This document shows positions 32,497 to 43,440 of a DNA stretch of 64,000 nt, one piece after another. The DNA is taken from NCBI GenBank assembly GCA_047967505.1, contig CM106539.1, one strand, 5' to 3'. A program made the position numbers and the translations under genes. Within the stretch, counting starts at the first letter, position 1; the number at the start of each line of letters is the position of its first letter. The DNA is from Dipteris shenzhenensis. Its lineage: Eukaryota; Polypodiophyta; Polypodiopsida; Gleicheniales. The notes beneath the pieces are model-generated. The model did no database searches. It was not told where the DNA came from and was given only the letters and a program-made list of their open reading frames with translations.

Positions 32497-34531
32497 TCAC
32501 TCCTTCTCATAGGTTCTCATAATCTTTCCCATGATATTAGTACACACACCATTAAATTTTTCATTCATCCGATTACATTGAGGGTAATAGGGACTCGCAT
32601 ATCTGTGTTTAATCTTCAGCTTACCACATAATAAATCCATCAATTCACTACTAAAACCTAGACCTCTATCAGACAGCAATTCCAGTGGTACACCAAATCT
32701 ACAACAGATATCCTCATACACAAATTTACATACAGATTTTGCATTGACAGCCCGTACTGCTCGTGCTTCAGCCCATCTTGTCAAATAATCCACAGCTGTT
32801 AGCATATAACAATTTCCCCTGGCTGTCATGGGTAGAGGACCGATAGCATCTATTCCCCATTTCTCAAAAATATTATAAGCAAGCATGATATTTCTGAGTT
32901 ATGGACGTAAGATCCTCTTACTCATTTGCTGACACTGTAGGCATCACCTGCACCAATGTCTTATGTCTCTCTGGAGGGATGGCCACACATATCCTTCTGT
33001 AAGTATTTTCCTCAGCATGATTTTGAAAGCAAAATGTCCTCCACATACTCCCTCATGATTAGCTTGTAGGATATGAAAAACTTCCTCATGCCAGGGAATT
33101 CGTCTGAGCACCAGATCAGCCCCTTTCATGTAACGAACATCATCTATCAGACAATAAGAAGTACAGCTTTTAATAAATCTGTATTTTCTTTGTTTCGGAA
33201 CTTCTTGAGGCACTTTACTAGTTAACAGGAAGCTTTCCTCACAAGCTAATGTCTCCCTTCCTTTGTATAAGGGTTCCTGCACTCCTATTGCATCAACATA
33301 GGCTGCTGTAATTTCCTGCGCAGCATCGTGTGCATTTACTTTCTTACCTCTTTCAATATGCTAGAGCGTCCAGGCATCCAATTGATTTAACAGTTTCTTC
33401 ACCGCACTTATCCATCTCTTCAAATGAACATGCTTAACCTTCCAGACACCTAAAATTTGCTTCACAACCAACTGAGCATCTCCCTTAATCATGAGTCTCT
33501 TAATACCCAGACTAATGCATACTTTCAAACCTTCGAAGAGGGCTGCATATTCAGCTTCATTATTACTGCTAGCTTCAAGCTGAATTCCCATTTTCCAAAT
33601 CTCATTTCCTCCAGGATCATAAATGACAATTCCTCGTGTACCTTTTTTTATAAGATCAATCAAAGTGTAAAACAAATGCATCCTCTAGTACTTTTTCTTC
33701 ATTCATGTCAGTGTTCTTCTCCACATCTTCAACTAAAATAGGTCCTTCCTTATAGGTGAGGAGATCAGCCAAGGAAGCTCTGGTAGAGTTCTCAACCAAG
33801 AAGGTAAAAGAGTACTCCTGTAACTCTACTATCCATTTAATCATGCTCCTGGAGATGTTTGCACTTTTCAACATATGAGGCAGTAGTGAATATGAGTCAA
33901 CCGCTCAATACTTTCTCTCTACTTCACTCTTCACCCTACTGGCGTACTAGATTGGCCTCATATATCTGTAACCCTCTCCCTATTGCAAAAGAATAGCACC
34001 AATAGCATCTGGTCCCACAGACGGATTCACATAAAAAGTCCTGGAATAATCTGGTGGCTTTACACTTGAAATATGAGTCAAGGATTCCTTAACTGCCTCA
34101 AACACCTCTTCACTCTCTATCATCCATTTCAGAGGCTCAGATTTTACCACTTGCTCAAGAGGATACAAAATCTGAGATAGCATATGAATAAATATATGAA
34201 TAAATCTCGACACATACTTCACCTTCTGGAGAAAGGTATGCAACTGCTTGGTATTCTCAGGAGAGGATAGCATAACTAAAGCTTTTACTTTACCTGGATC
34301 CAGCTCAATCCCATTCTCAGATATAATGCTGGTCCAAGCTAACTGAGTCTTCTTAGGATTTAATTGACCACCATTATTATCAATCTCATAGAGTACCTGA
34401 TCCAGCTTTCCACAGTGCTCCTTTCTTCCACTGTAGACATAGATGTCATCAATAAACACTTTACAAAATTTATCCAGGAAAGGTGATAAAATCAGATCTG
34501 AATTCTCCTGATACAAGCTCCGACATTTCAT
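32497..34531 (-). pseudogene. G2' RT, dual RNase H and integrase remnants
   Basis: Minus-strand frames give FIDDIYVYSGRKEHCGKLDQ (34,440), the degenerate first RNase H (FYVNPSVGPDAIGAILLQ, 34,000), the second RNase H (NNEAEYAALFEG, KGDAQLVVKQILGVW, 33,440-33,560), the H2C2 region (33,000-33,100) and the integrase core up to MNEKFNGV (32,550). It retains a Trp codon where G2 has TGA (25,155) and a single copy of the RT active-site block that G2 has duplicated. Stops and small indels separate the frames. Confidence 0.82.
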
Positions 34532-35136
34532 GAATTTCTTCTTTTATATTCTCCTCCTTCTTGACTTCAGGCTTCTGTATTTATGGCTTCACATGAGAGA
34601 TAATTTCAGGCACATGCTGAACCATTGGCACCTCCTGCATCATTTGTGACAATCTTATCTGCTTCCTCTCCTTCTCTTTTGCTACCCTGAGAGCATCCTC
34701 ATAAGTGACCAGCAACAAACCTATCCTTTTTTATGACTCTGGGAGGAACTTTAGGTAATAAGGCCACCTGCCATTTATTCCACAACACAGTGAACTTACC
34801 GACATACTCATCCACTAACTGAGTCGGCTGTTGCTGCAATAAACATAGCTCTCTCCAAATGCCATCAAGATCTCTAACACACATAAACCTGTCCAAGAAA
34901 GCCATCCTCACCTCTGGATAAGTCGGGTTTCTATGAGCACCCTGATCATCACGCATCCTTGCAGAGAAAGTCTACAGCCAAGTTCTCGCTTCTCCCAACA
35001 AACAAAAGGATAGAATCTGAAGAACGACTTTTGGAGCTTTCCTGTCTTTAATAAACGCTGTGAACTCCAAGCACTCTAAAAACCTCTCTGGATCTTCATT
35101 GGGCAATCTGTGAAATCGAGGAAATTCATGAGTCAT
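34532..35136 (-). pseudogene. G2' gag remnant
   Basis: Starts at ATG 35,136 (MTHEFPRFHRLPNEDPERFL), the counterpart of G2 gag at 22,068. It includes FMCVRDLDGIWRELCLLQQQ (34,850) and stops at the deletion junction. Frameshifts occur near 34,960 and 34,720. Confidence 0.8.
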
Positions 35137-35539
35137 CTCTCCTCTTAACTAACTTATCTCAAACACACTTCCAACCAGAAATACCACCCAACCTCTTCTG
35201 GGAAGAAAGCAAAAATAATCACTCTACTGAAGAAAGCTTACCCTGCATCTGATTGGCATTCTTCTTCCTAAGAGCAATCACTTTCAAAGCCTTTTGAACC
35301 TTAGCATAGAGACGTTCACCCAAAGTTCAACATCAAGGTATCTATCTCTCCTATGTCCACACTCCCCACATAACTCACAATGAATCACTCTCATGTGAGG
35401 CTTTGTCTTCATAGTTTCAATCCCTAACCACATAGAAATTCAAGCAACATTCCCCAGCTGATTCTTCTGGGCCGTTTTGTCTTGAGTACCCAATCTCAAT
35501 TCAAAACTCCTCCTGTCCCCAACAGGATCGCCAAAAATA
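35137..35539 (-). other. G2' leader, small CCHC ORF and primer site
   Basis: TGGCGATCCTGTTGGGGA reads leftward from 35,533, six bases after the LTR end. Further in is the counterpart of the G2 62-codon CCHC frame (HCELCGECGH, about 35,355-35,385), with the fourth ligand Cys changed to Tyr. Confidence 0.6.
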
Positions 35540-36597
35540 TGATAAGAAAAAAAAAGAAAGACAACCAGTAATTATGTACTTCACCATGTCAGATAGTTGA
35601 GACTTCATAGGGATCAGCTGCAATGTGGGCTCGTAGATGATGAGCTTATGAACCAGATTCCAGAGTATGTGTCTTTGTAATAGGCACCGAGACAAACCCC
35701 CACAAAAAAAACTGATTGAACATGGATCACACAGACTCAAAGAGAGACAAAAGACTACACAGCCCGAAACAAACTGAACTTAGAACTGAACTTCCCCCCA
35801 AAACTCAAAAACCAGTCAGCCTCAGAATACTATGAACCCACAGCCCACATGACGGCTATCTTTGTGACTCTTCAAGATATCAACCCACAAGCTGACCTTA
35901 TCATATCTTTCCCAAGATCATCATCGAGCACTAGCAATGATGCAGCCCACCATCTCTGGAGATTCTATCAGTTGAGGTCTCTGCAGCAACAGCCGGCACC
36001 CGCCTGTGGCCAAAGGCCTCACTATTTCCAACTTTGAAGCAATTGAGTGCTCACACCACAACTAGCCAACTTGTGCGCACATTGCAGCACCCTCTTACTC
36101 ACACACAACCTCCGTCCAAGGACCTCCAGCCAGCAGAAATGACGCCACAGCCATATAGGTCCTTCCAAAGCAAACTACTCGCATAGTCATCCTCCTCAAA
36201 TCCAGCAGCTCCCAATAAGAGCAATAGCCAGTGCTCTCCACGCTAGTCTGCTACAGCTCGTCGCTCTTCTCTACCTTCACGACTTCTCTCATGCTCATAG
36301 AGCTCATGGAGCTCACGCCTCTTCAAGGTCCTTCAGCCTGTGTAGTAGCGACGCCTTTCCCATGAAACCAAGAAGCGCATGGTGCATACTCTCTGTCGCT
36401 CACAGGCCTCTGCATTGCTCTGAACCTCCAGCCAACAGAAGCATCTCAAGCAACTACCATAGAGTTTGCTACAAGACTCCAGCAAGAGCCAATTGTGCCA
36501 TAAAGTTCTTCAACATGAAGCACCTGGAGCCCATCTACTCCAAGCTCCTCCAGTCGAAATCCCAGACCTGTCACATACACAGTCACCACCACAACTT
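35540..36597 (-). repeat. G2' 5' LTR, partial
   Basis: Reverse complement of the right-hand part of the G2 LTR (20,590-21,664), ending TTATCA at 35,540. It breaks off at about 36,597, where copia sequence starts on the opposite strand. Confidence 0.85.
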
Positions 36598-36979
36598 CTA
36601 CCACAGAGGCTGAGTATGTTGCAGCCACAGAGGGTTGCAAGGAGGCTATATGGCTTGATCGGCTAGTGGGAGATTTGGGGATTCATACAGGTGTACCAAC
36701 ATTGCATAGTGATTCTATGAGTGCTATTCAACTAGCACGGAATCCGGTCTTTCATGCAAAGACCAAACACATTGAGGTCAGGTACCATTTCATCAGGGAG
36801 GTACTTGAGGACAAGCGCATAGAGCTTGTCAAGGTTCATACAGATGATAACCTTGCAAATATGCTGACGAAGAGTCTACCTAGTCAACGGTTTGAGTATT
36901 GTCGTATATTGATGGGCATTGGATAGTATGCTCCCTGGTTGTTCTCCCTTAAAGGCACATTGTCCTTTAAGTGGGAGGT
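36598..36979 (+). pseudogene. C4: copia RNase H, 3' end only
   Basis: A frame from about 36,601 to 36,926 reads TEAEYVAATEGCKEAIWLDR, then HSDSMSAIQLARNPVFHAKT and KHIEVRYHFIRE ... LVKVHTDDNLANMLTKSLP, the standard C-terminus of Ty1/copia RNase H. The 5' part of the element is missing at the junction with G2'. The stop at 36,924 is followed by AAGTGGGAGGT, a copia-type polypurine tract ending at 36,979. Confidence 0.85.
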
Positions 36980-37148
36980 TGTGGGGGTTAAAGGTCAGTG
37001 TGCCTTTACCCCGGTTATGTACAATACTCAAACATATATATAAATGAATAAAAAAGAAGATTAGGGTGTTTTGCACCCACCAAAACTTGTGTGGCTCTCT
37101 TTTCTCTCTCTCCCTCTTCTGTTCTTGCTTTCGTTGAGAGCACTCTCA
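36980..37148 (+). repeat. C4 3' LTR (about 170 bp)
   Basis: Starts TGTGGGGGTTAAAGG right after the polypurine tract. Contains a TATA-like acatatatataaatga at 37,032-37,047 and a pyrimidine-rich end. The right border is set where the gag frame of the opposite-strand C3 becomes recognisable and is uncertain by about 20 bases. Confidence 0.6.
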
Positions 37149-37885
37149 ATTATTCTTTCCACAATATGAGCAAGGGTTGATTCTATAACAATCCTTCTCA
37201 AGGGGGTTGTCTTCCCACAATGTTTACAAGCCTTGTACTTGCTCTTTGAAAACCTCACTGCAAGTACCTGTGTATGCCTTTTGCCCATTCTTGAAGTGTT
37301 CTTTCTTTCCTCTTCTTGTAAGGTACTAATGATGACTTCTAATGAGGGTTGAGGAAGATTCTTCAAAGTAGTAACCACATAGTCAAAATCCTGAGGCATG
37401 CTCTTTAAAAGCACTGCCATAGCATCATCCTCAGTGACAGGGGAATTAATTGAAGCTAGTTGTGTCATAATACTTCTCATAGTGTTGACATGGGCAGCAA
37501 CATTATTTCCCTCCATTTTAAGTTCAAAGAACTTAATTTTCAAATTTAATTTGGAAGTATGAGAGCTAGCACCAAACAATATGTCTAACTTGTGCCATGC
37601 TTCAAGAGGGGATTCCAAATCTAAAATGTGGTGTACATAGTCATCACCCAAACCTAATGCAATGATGGCATAGGCTTTCTCAATTCTCTTTGCATCTGCA
37701 AGTATAGAAGTAGAGTCAGTGGCTTTTCCTTTACCTTTTGTTGTAGTTGATTCACCTTCCTGAGAGGTTTGAGTTCCTTCCTTGACTAAGTCCCATAGAT
37801 TTTCCTTCATAAGCATAAACTTTAGCTTCATCTGCCAAGTATGGAATCCTTGGCCATTGAACTTGTCAATTTTATAAGTAGCCAT
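37131..37885 (-). pseudogene. C3: copia gag, 3' truncated
   Basis: Starts MATYKIDKFNGQGFHTWQMK, a common copia gag opening. A UBN2-type core follows (IEKAYAIIALGLGDDYVHHI, LEAWHKLDILFGASSHTSKL, MTQLASINSP). Near 37,230 comes CKHCGK; a one-base shift then gives a second Cys-rich segment ending CSYCGKN. The element is cut there by the end of C4. Protease, integrase and RT are absent on this side. Confidence 0.85.
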
Positions 37886-38807
37886 GAGAGGGTCTTACCT
37901 TTGTCAGGCAGTGTCTACTCTCTTACAAAATGACTAATCTTGTGGAACAAAGAAATCTCCCTCACCATACAAATGTAGATTGCTAGAAATAAATTCAGAG
38001 AATTAGCATACTCATACCCTATTGGCTTCTCCCAAAGTTTCTTGGCTGGGGTCTTCTTCACTTTGAATTTTGTCCTTCTTGTAGTCTTCTTCAAGTGATT
38101 AGCATTTGAAGATCCCTCAGAGCTTGGCATTTTGACAAAAGATCAGTCCTAACTGAATTTCAAACTGAAAATGCATTCTCTAAAATGTACTTTGGCATTA
38201 CTTCAATCCTCAAGCATCACTCTAGCATTTACTCTAGCATCAAATGTCCAAAACTGTCAAAAATGCATTGCAGTAGACTAGCTCAACTTGGAGGGCACAA
38301 TTCACACAACTGAAGAAGAGATTGAGAGGGCTTTCTGTGCAAAACTAAAGCTTGAATATCAAAGTAAGTTCACCACAAAGCATTGCTGAAATAGTGCGCC
38401 TTTTTGTCTGGGAGAGTTGCGCCTTTTTTGACTATCTTTTCTCTGATTTCTCCTTGCTCCAGCAAGCATTGGCTTTCAAAACTCATTAGCAGCAGGCTCT
38501 AGGCATGGACCAGCTTGTGCTAGGAGGGCTGAGGCAATGGTTGAGCAGAGGAGCAGAATTTCACGTTTTTTTGTCAGAGTTTGCTTGAATTAGTGCAGGT
38601 GGAATACTCCAAATCTAGGGAAATGCTCTGGGCCAGAGGGGCGCCCCATTGTGTAGAAACTCCAGCTGGAAGGGCTTGGCAAAAGTCGCAAGGAATAGGA
38701 AGAACAGAGCTAAGCCATTTCTAAGAAGGAAGTAGGAAGAAAGCTCAAAAAGAGGTGTTGGAGAAGATGATGAGGTGGCACTACCAAAATGAGTTCTACA
38801 AAGCCTA
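37886..38807 (-). other. C3 leader region
   Basis: Untranslated-type sequence between primer site and gag. A basic short frame (37,915-38,130, MPSSEGSSNANHLKKTTRRT) precedes gag. No conserved domain is seen. Confidence 0.5.
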
Positions 38808-38822
38808 CCAGCTCTGATACCA
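38808..38822 (-). other. C3 primer-binding site (initiator tRNA-Met)
   Basis: Minus-strand TGGTATCAGAGCTGG lies two bases after the LTR end. It matches the classic plant copia primer site complementary to the 3' end of initiator tRNA-Met. Confidence 0.92.
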
Positions 38823-38824
38823 AA

Positions 38825-39057
38825 TGTAGAGGAGTGTGGGGTAGAAGAGGTGCATCATGGCACAAAGGGTGAGAGCACAAGTGAGGCAAAATCCATTGTA
38901 TTAGAATGAAGGAATGACCTCCATTTTATAGAAAGAGAGGATGGTGTAGGCACCTCCCCTATATCAATGGCAATCAGCCCCTACATCAATGGGATCGGCC
39001 TAAATCAAAGGAACCTCCCATGTGGGGGCCTTTGGCTTGACCATAGTTATTCCAACA
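38825..39057 (-). repeat. C3 5' LTR (233 bp)
   Basis: On the minus strand it runs from TGTTGGAATAAC (39,057) to CTCCTCTACA (38,825), so it has TG...CA ends, and it is directly followed by the primer site. It contains ATTTTATAGAAAG as a TATA-like element. Upstream of it C1 coding sequence stops abruptly. Confidence 0.85.
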
Positions 39058-39200
39058 CTTTGTACTTCTCTGGAGCTAATCTTAGCTTCCATGGCTTTCT
39101 ACCATGCCGGTTTGTCCTGAGCATCCTCATAGCGTTGAGGCTCAGTTTCAGCTTCCATCACTTGGGTCATGAGAGCAAAGTTCACCTACTTCTTAGCATT

Positions 39201-39913
39201 CTAAGTGCTTTTCCTTGTTCTCCCCGATACAAGCTGACCTTTTGCATCTGCAAGTGTCAATCTAGCCCATCTAGGAATTGAATTCTCAGTTGTCCCACTG
39301 AGAATAGCATCTGGAAGTGCATCTGGAGTAACATCCTTTGCACAGCGCTGATAATGCTTCCAAATATTGGGCTGTCCCTCCCCACAAGTTGGCTGCAAAT
39401 CTCAAACATTCGAGGGAAAAGAACCCTCAACATGTGGCAACCCTGCTGGAGTCTGAGAGGTAGAGGGAACATCAATTGGAGAACCCAAGTCAACTGGCTG
39501 ACCCAAATCAGCATGATCCTCAAACTGATTGATGTCCAGAGATGTGTCATCATATGGAGGCAACTCCTCATTGATGGCTTGTATGCTATCATGCTCTGCA
39601 AACAAGACATCCCTGCTTATGCTTATTGTCCTTGTGGCTGGATCATAAAGCCTAAAGCCTCGGCTTTCAATGCTATACGCCACAAAGATGCATTTGATGC
39701 TCTTATTATCAAGCTTCGATCGATTCTCAGCTAGTACCAAACAGCTAGTACCAAAACATATGTAACAAACCAACAGACTCTGAAATGGTTCACCTTGGGC
39801 TTGTACCCATAAAATGCCTCAAAAAGCGTCCTATCAAGCAATGCTTGTGTAGGGAATTGATTCTGAATATATGTGGTTGTAGCAATGGCTTCACCCCAAA
39901 ATGCTTTTGACAC
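39201..39913 (-). pseudogene. C1 integrase C-terminal region and hinge
   Basis: Frames include KAFWGEAIATTTYIQNQFPT (39,900), SIKCIFVAYSIESRGFRLYD and ISRDVLFAEHDS (39,620-39,700), the GKE-type C-terminal part of copia integrase. An acidic, Ser/Pro-rich hinge follows toward 39,250. Confidence 0.8.
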
Positions 39914-41205
39914 TCTTAAATTTCAGCATACACCGTGTCATCTCCATGAGAGTCTTGTTCTTCCTCTCTGCAATCGGATTATGCTGAGGTGTGTATGGTA
40001 CTATTTTGTGATGCTTTATCCCATGCTCTTTCAAGTACCCTTCAAAAGCATGTGAAGTATACTCTCCCCCATTGTCAGAATTGCCTTTGGGAGTGCAGAC
40101 AGGTGAGGACGATCTGAAAGGGTATTACTAGGATTCTTTGCATGTTTCATAAAACACCCTTCTTCATGACTTGGGGATCAGTAGCATGGTTATCTCTTAC
40201 TGGCCCTCAGGTGTTTTTCGAGGGACATGACTCAGACTCATCCTTCATTATACGACGACACATGCTCTCTCCAGGATGTTCCTTTCACTCATTTCAAAGC
40301 TGCTTATGCCTCAATATACACAGCTTGGGAGATTCTGGCTAGCATTGCAGCTTGGTATATTTGGAGGGTCAGATGCACGGAGGCGATGCACAGGTTCACC
40401 CTACCCAATCTATGGCCAGTATATGGACTGATACTATACACACGCTGATGGCTATCTAGGCGAGCATGCAGGGATCCTCCAGAGCAGCTACAGCCAGGAG
40501 AGATATTTTTTTCAGAGTTTGGAGAGGATCGCCGTTCTTCTCCGAGTCTTCTTCAGGGTTAAGGTGACATTGTTAGCTCTTTTTGAGCTGTTTTTTCTTT
40601 CATGCATGACATGATGTACTCCCACATTTGAGCTTGCTCTTGTGGCTTTCATTCATACTTAATGAAGTAATATTTTTTTCCAAAAAAAAAGAATTAAGTG
40701 TTTCAATTCTGGAATTGGTTTGGTTCTCAGCGAATGCTTTGAACTCCTTAAACCAATTGCACTTCAGATTTGCTTTTCATGAGAAAGACCTGGAGTAATC
40801 ATCAATGAATGTGACAAAATACCGATGTAGGGTAGAGATTCTAAATATATGTGGCTGTAACAATTGCTTCACCCCAAAATGCTTTTGACATTCTCTTAAA
40901 TTTCAGCATACACCGTGTCATCTCCATGAGAGTCCTATTCTTTCTCTCTGCAATCGGATTATGTTGAGGCGTGTATGGCACTGTTTTGTGATGCTTTATC
41001 CCATGCTCTTTCAAGTTCCCTTCAACAGCATTGAAGTATACTCTCCCCCATTGTCAGAATTAAGTGTTCCAATTCTAGAATTGGTTTGGTTCTTAGCCAA
41101 TGCTTTGAACTCCTTAAACCAATTGAACACTTCAGATTTTCTTTTCATGAGAAAGAGCCAAGTGAACCTTGAATAATCATCCATGAATGTGACAGAACCT
41201 GGACT
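39847..41205 (-). repeat. Tandem duplication of about 375 bp in C1 integrase
   Basis: Unit A is 39,847-40,082 plus 40,691-40,828 (split by the LINE). Unit B is about 40,829-41,205. Both encode the block around NSDNGGEY and AERKN, the second Asp and Glu of the integrase triad. Units differ at many sites; A lacks about 13 bases (agccaagtgaacc) present in B. Confidence 0.82.
40083..40690 (+). mobile_element. 5'-truncated LINE insertion with poly-A tail
   Basis: The 608-bp insert lies between GAATT at 40,078-40,082 and GAATT at 40,691-40,695, with A9 at its 3' end. The paralogous segment at 41,055-41,075 shows the site without insertion. A frame near 40,227-40,448 (AYASIYTAWEILASIAAWYI, then WRVRC) is like the region after RT in plant L1-type ORF2. 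The 3' UTR runs 40,450-40,680. Confidence 0.8.
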
Positions 41206-41759
41206 ATCCTTTTGGAACGGTAGGCGATGTAACTTTCCAAGAGCACAAGATTCACACCCCTCTTGAGCGGGCTGCTGTAATTTTGGCAATCCTTCAACCA
41301 TATTATGATTATGCAAATATGCCAAAGCTCTGTAATGTGAATGACCAAACCTGGCATGCCATAAATCACCTTGAGTAGCAGAAGAGCATGATGATTATAG
41401 GGTTGAGCATCAAGCTTGTAAAGACCCGTGCTGGCCTCATAAGAACCTATAGCCACAATCTCATACCCTTTCTTTCGATCCTTGATCCTGCATTGATCAT
41501 CTTGGAATTCCACAAGCATGTGCTGATCATGGGCCATGGATGGAATTGAAACAAGATTTTCCCTCAAGTTAGAAACATACCAGACATCATGGATATACTT
41601 TTTCTTTCTTGAATCCAGAAGGATGGGAACATCTCCCACTCCTATGATGTCTTGAGTTGGATCATTAGCACAAGTAACCTCTCTGCCATGAATAGGTTTG
41701 ATTTCTTCAAACCACTCTTTCTTGTGAGTCATGTGCTTCGATGCACCACTAGATACCAA
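41011..41759 (-). pseudogene. C1 protease and integrase N-terminal/core
   Basis: Begins VSSGASKHMTHKKEWFEEI, where family members have D-S-G-A, so the catalytic Asp is replaced by Ser. LYKLDAQPYNHH and an HHCC-like region with CESCALGK follow after a shift. FMDDYSRFTWLFLMKRKSEV and NSDNGGEYTS belong to the integrase core. Confidence 0.8.
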
Positions 41760-42540
41760 GTATCTATGGCGGCAAATGAAGAATCCCCAGATGAAGCAAG
41801 AGAAGCACCATGCGCAACTAAATCCCCCCTGGCACCAAAGCTATCCTGAAATGTAGTAAACACACAATCATTTCTCTCCTGTGCAAAGTTTGCATGAGAT
41901 CGTGAAGCATTGGAATTTTCAGCTGATGCCACATAATTACTACTTGTATCTTCCCTCTTTTTCTCATTGGCAATCCTTTTCTGGCACTCTGCAATGTAAT
42001 GACCAGGCTTCTTGCTATAATTGCATTTGCCTTTCTTCACCTTTGCACCTTTATTTGCATTCCGTGCATTTGTGTTTGCATTCCCCTCCTTCCTAGGCTG
42101 ATAAGCATGGCTGGTCTTTTTCTGAAATTTACCCTTTCCATGAGTGGCAAGTGCTTTGCTCACTCGAACGGGCTGAATTGGAAGTCCGCATTTCTTCCTG
42201 TAAGAGCAAGCCAACTAACTCCTCAAAACTGAGTGGAGCAGCCCTGAGCATAATAGTCAAGGAAGTAACAAATGTATCATATGAGGGTGCCAAACTATTG
42301 AGGATGATAGAGACCAATTTCTTGTCTTCTATATCCTCATCAATAGCTGCAAGCTCATCCCGAATGTCAGTAATCTTTGCAATATGAGCTAAAATAGTTT
42401 AACCTTCTTGCATGGATAAGTCATTGAGCTTATAATTCAAAGCAATGCTTCTTTCTTCATTTTTCACATGACCAAAAGCCATCTGCAATGGAGTTAAGTT
42501 TGTGGTGACTTTAAATGAAGTTCTATATGCCCATTGTTCT
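41760..42540 (-). pseudogene. C1 gag
   Basis: UBN2-type gag: MAFGHVKNEERSIALNYKLN, then SIILNSLAPSYDTFVTSLTI, then FEELVGLLLQEEMR (42,160-42,470). The basic C-terminal part carries CNYSKKPGHYIAEC at about 42,010-42,050, a zinc knuckle whose second Cys is Ser. Stops near 42,400 and shifts near 42,200 disable it. Confidence 0.8.
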
Positions 42541-42544
42541 ACAA

Positions 42545-42665
42545 AAAAAATCAAATTTGGTCATGCTTTTTATTTATGTCGATGACATCATACTCACTAC
42601 CAGTAAATTGCAGCAATGCAGTCCATCTTGTGTCAGACTTTTGACATGACAGATTTGGATCCCTA
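42545..42665 (+). pseudogene. C5: copia RT fragment (YVDD)
   Basis: About 120 bases on the plus strand encode LFIYVDDIILTT and, after a shift, SILCQTFDMTDLD. That is the catalytic YVDD strand and the following segment of Ty1/copia RT. It abuts the gag end of C1 in the opposite direction. Confidence 0.7.
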
Positions 42666-43440
42666 GGAGCACTCACTAGGCCTAAATGCTAGGGGCAAGG
42701 CAAGGTTTAGAGGGGTCATAAAGTTGGGCCCAAGGAAAACCAATGTTGTCATTGGTTCCAGGGGTTATAACTTTTTTGTGTGGGCAAACCAATGTTGTCA
42801 TTGGTTACGAGGGTTAGGGGCATTAATGAACTTGCAAGCCATGTGGCGAACCCCCATGCACCCACCAACAACCCCCATTACCGTTTGGGTGGGATTTTTG
42901 GCGTTTTGGAAAAAGGCAACGTGATCTCTAATGCTTTTCTCTTGGCACGATTTTTGAGGCTACTCCCTTGCTCACATTTTTTGGCATGCATCCCAAGGGG
43001 CCTTGATTATTGCTGCACGGACTCCTATGCATGGTGCAGGAGGCATTTTCGCAGGTGGTATGACTACTGCACGCTCCTCGAGGTCAGCATACAGCTGTAC
43101 GGACCTACTGTTGGTGATTTGAAGCAGCCGTACTGCTGTACGGGCTGCTGGTGGGGCCTTCATGCTGTTGTACGGCTGTTACACACAGCCCAAAGTTCAT
43201 TTATTGCTTGTACGGCTCTTTGGCTGGCTGTACGCTCTCCCTCTCTTGCTCGTGATCCTCTTGGTTATTTTGGAAGCTTGTTGTTGCTGCTCCATTTGCT
43301 GTTGGACCCTTTTGGCCATTCAGGCTGTGAATAGACATCCAGTTATTACAGAGGGTGTAACCAGATTGGAGCCAGAGGGGCACTGTGTGTACTCTGGTGA
43401 TAAGAGATATACGGAATAATTTTTACTAGAGCTGAACACA
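42666..43440. other. Hairpin pair and GTAC-rich region, no gene
   Basis: No convincing frame. AACCAATGTTGTCATTGGTT, an 8-bp inverted repeat with a 4-base loop, occurs at 42,738 and 42,787. From 43,095 to 43,240 GTAC occurs six times, mostly as CTGTACGG or TTGTACGG, as in the LINE-like insert at 27,255-27,530. It may be a retroelement 5' region or LTR. Confidence 0.4.

Larger units (their letters stand above)
32492..36597 (-). mobile_element. G2': truncated reverse-strand copy of the G2 family
   Basis: It aligns in reverse with G2 from inside its integrase (26,099) back into its 5' LTR. The copy is truncated at both ends: no 3' LTR, and the LTR at 35,540-36,597 lacks its left half. An internal junction at about 34,511-34,530 joins the gag sequence matching 22,708 directly to the RT sequence matching about 23,870, removing about 1.16 kb (zinc knuckle and first half of RT). 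It shares no GCGT flanks and is an independent insertion. Confidence 0.85.
39058..42540 (-). mobile_element. C1: copia gag-integrase remnant with internal duplication
   Basis: Order on the minus strand: gag (42,540-41,760), protease, integrase (41,500-39,250) and the start of RT (EPQRYEDAQDKPAW, about 39,130). RT then stops at the C3 LTR. No LTR of C1 is in the window. It contains a tandem duplication of about 375 bp in the integrase core (39,847-41,205), one copy of which carries a LINE insertion. Many stops and shifts. Confidence 0.8.
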
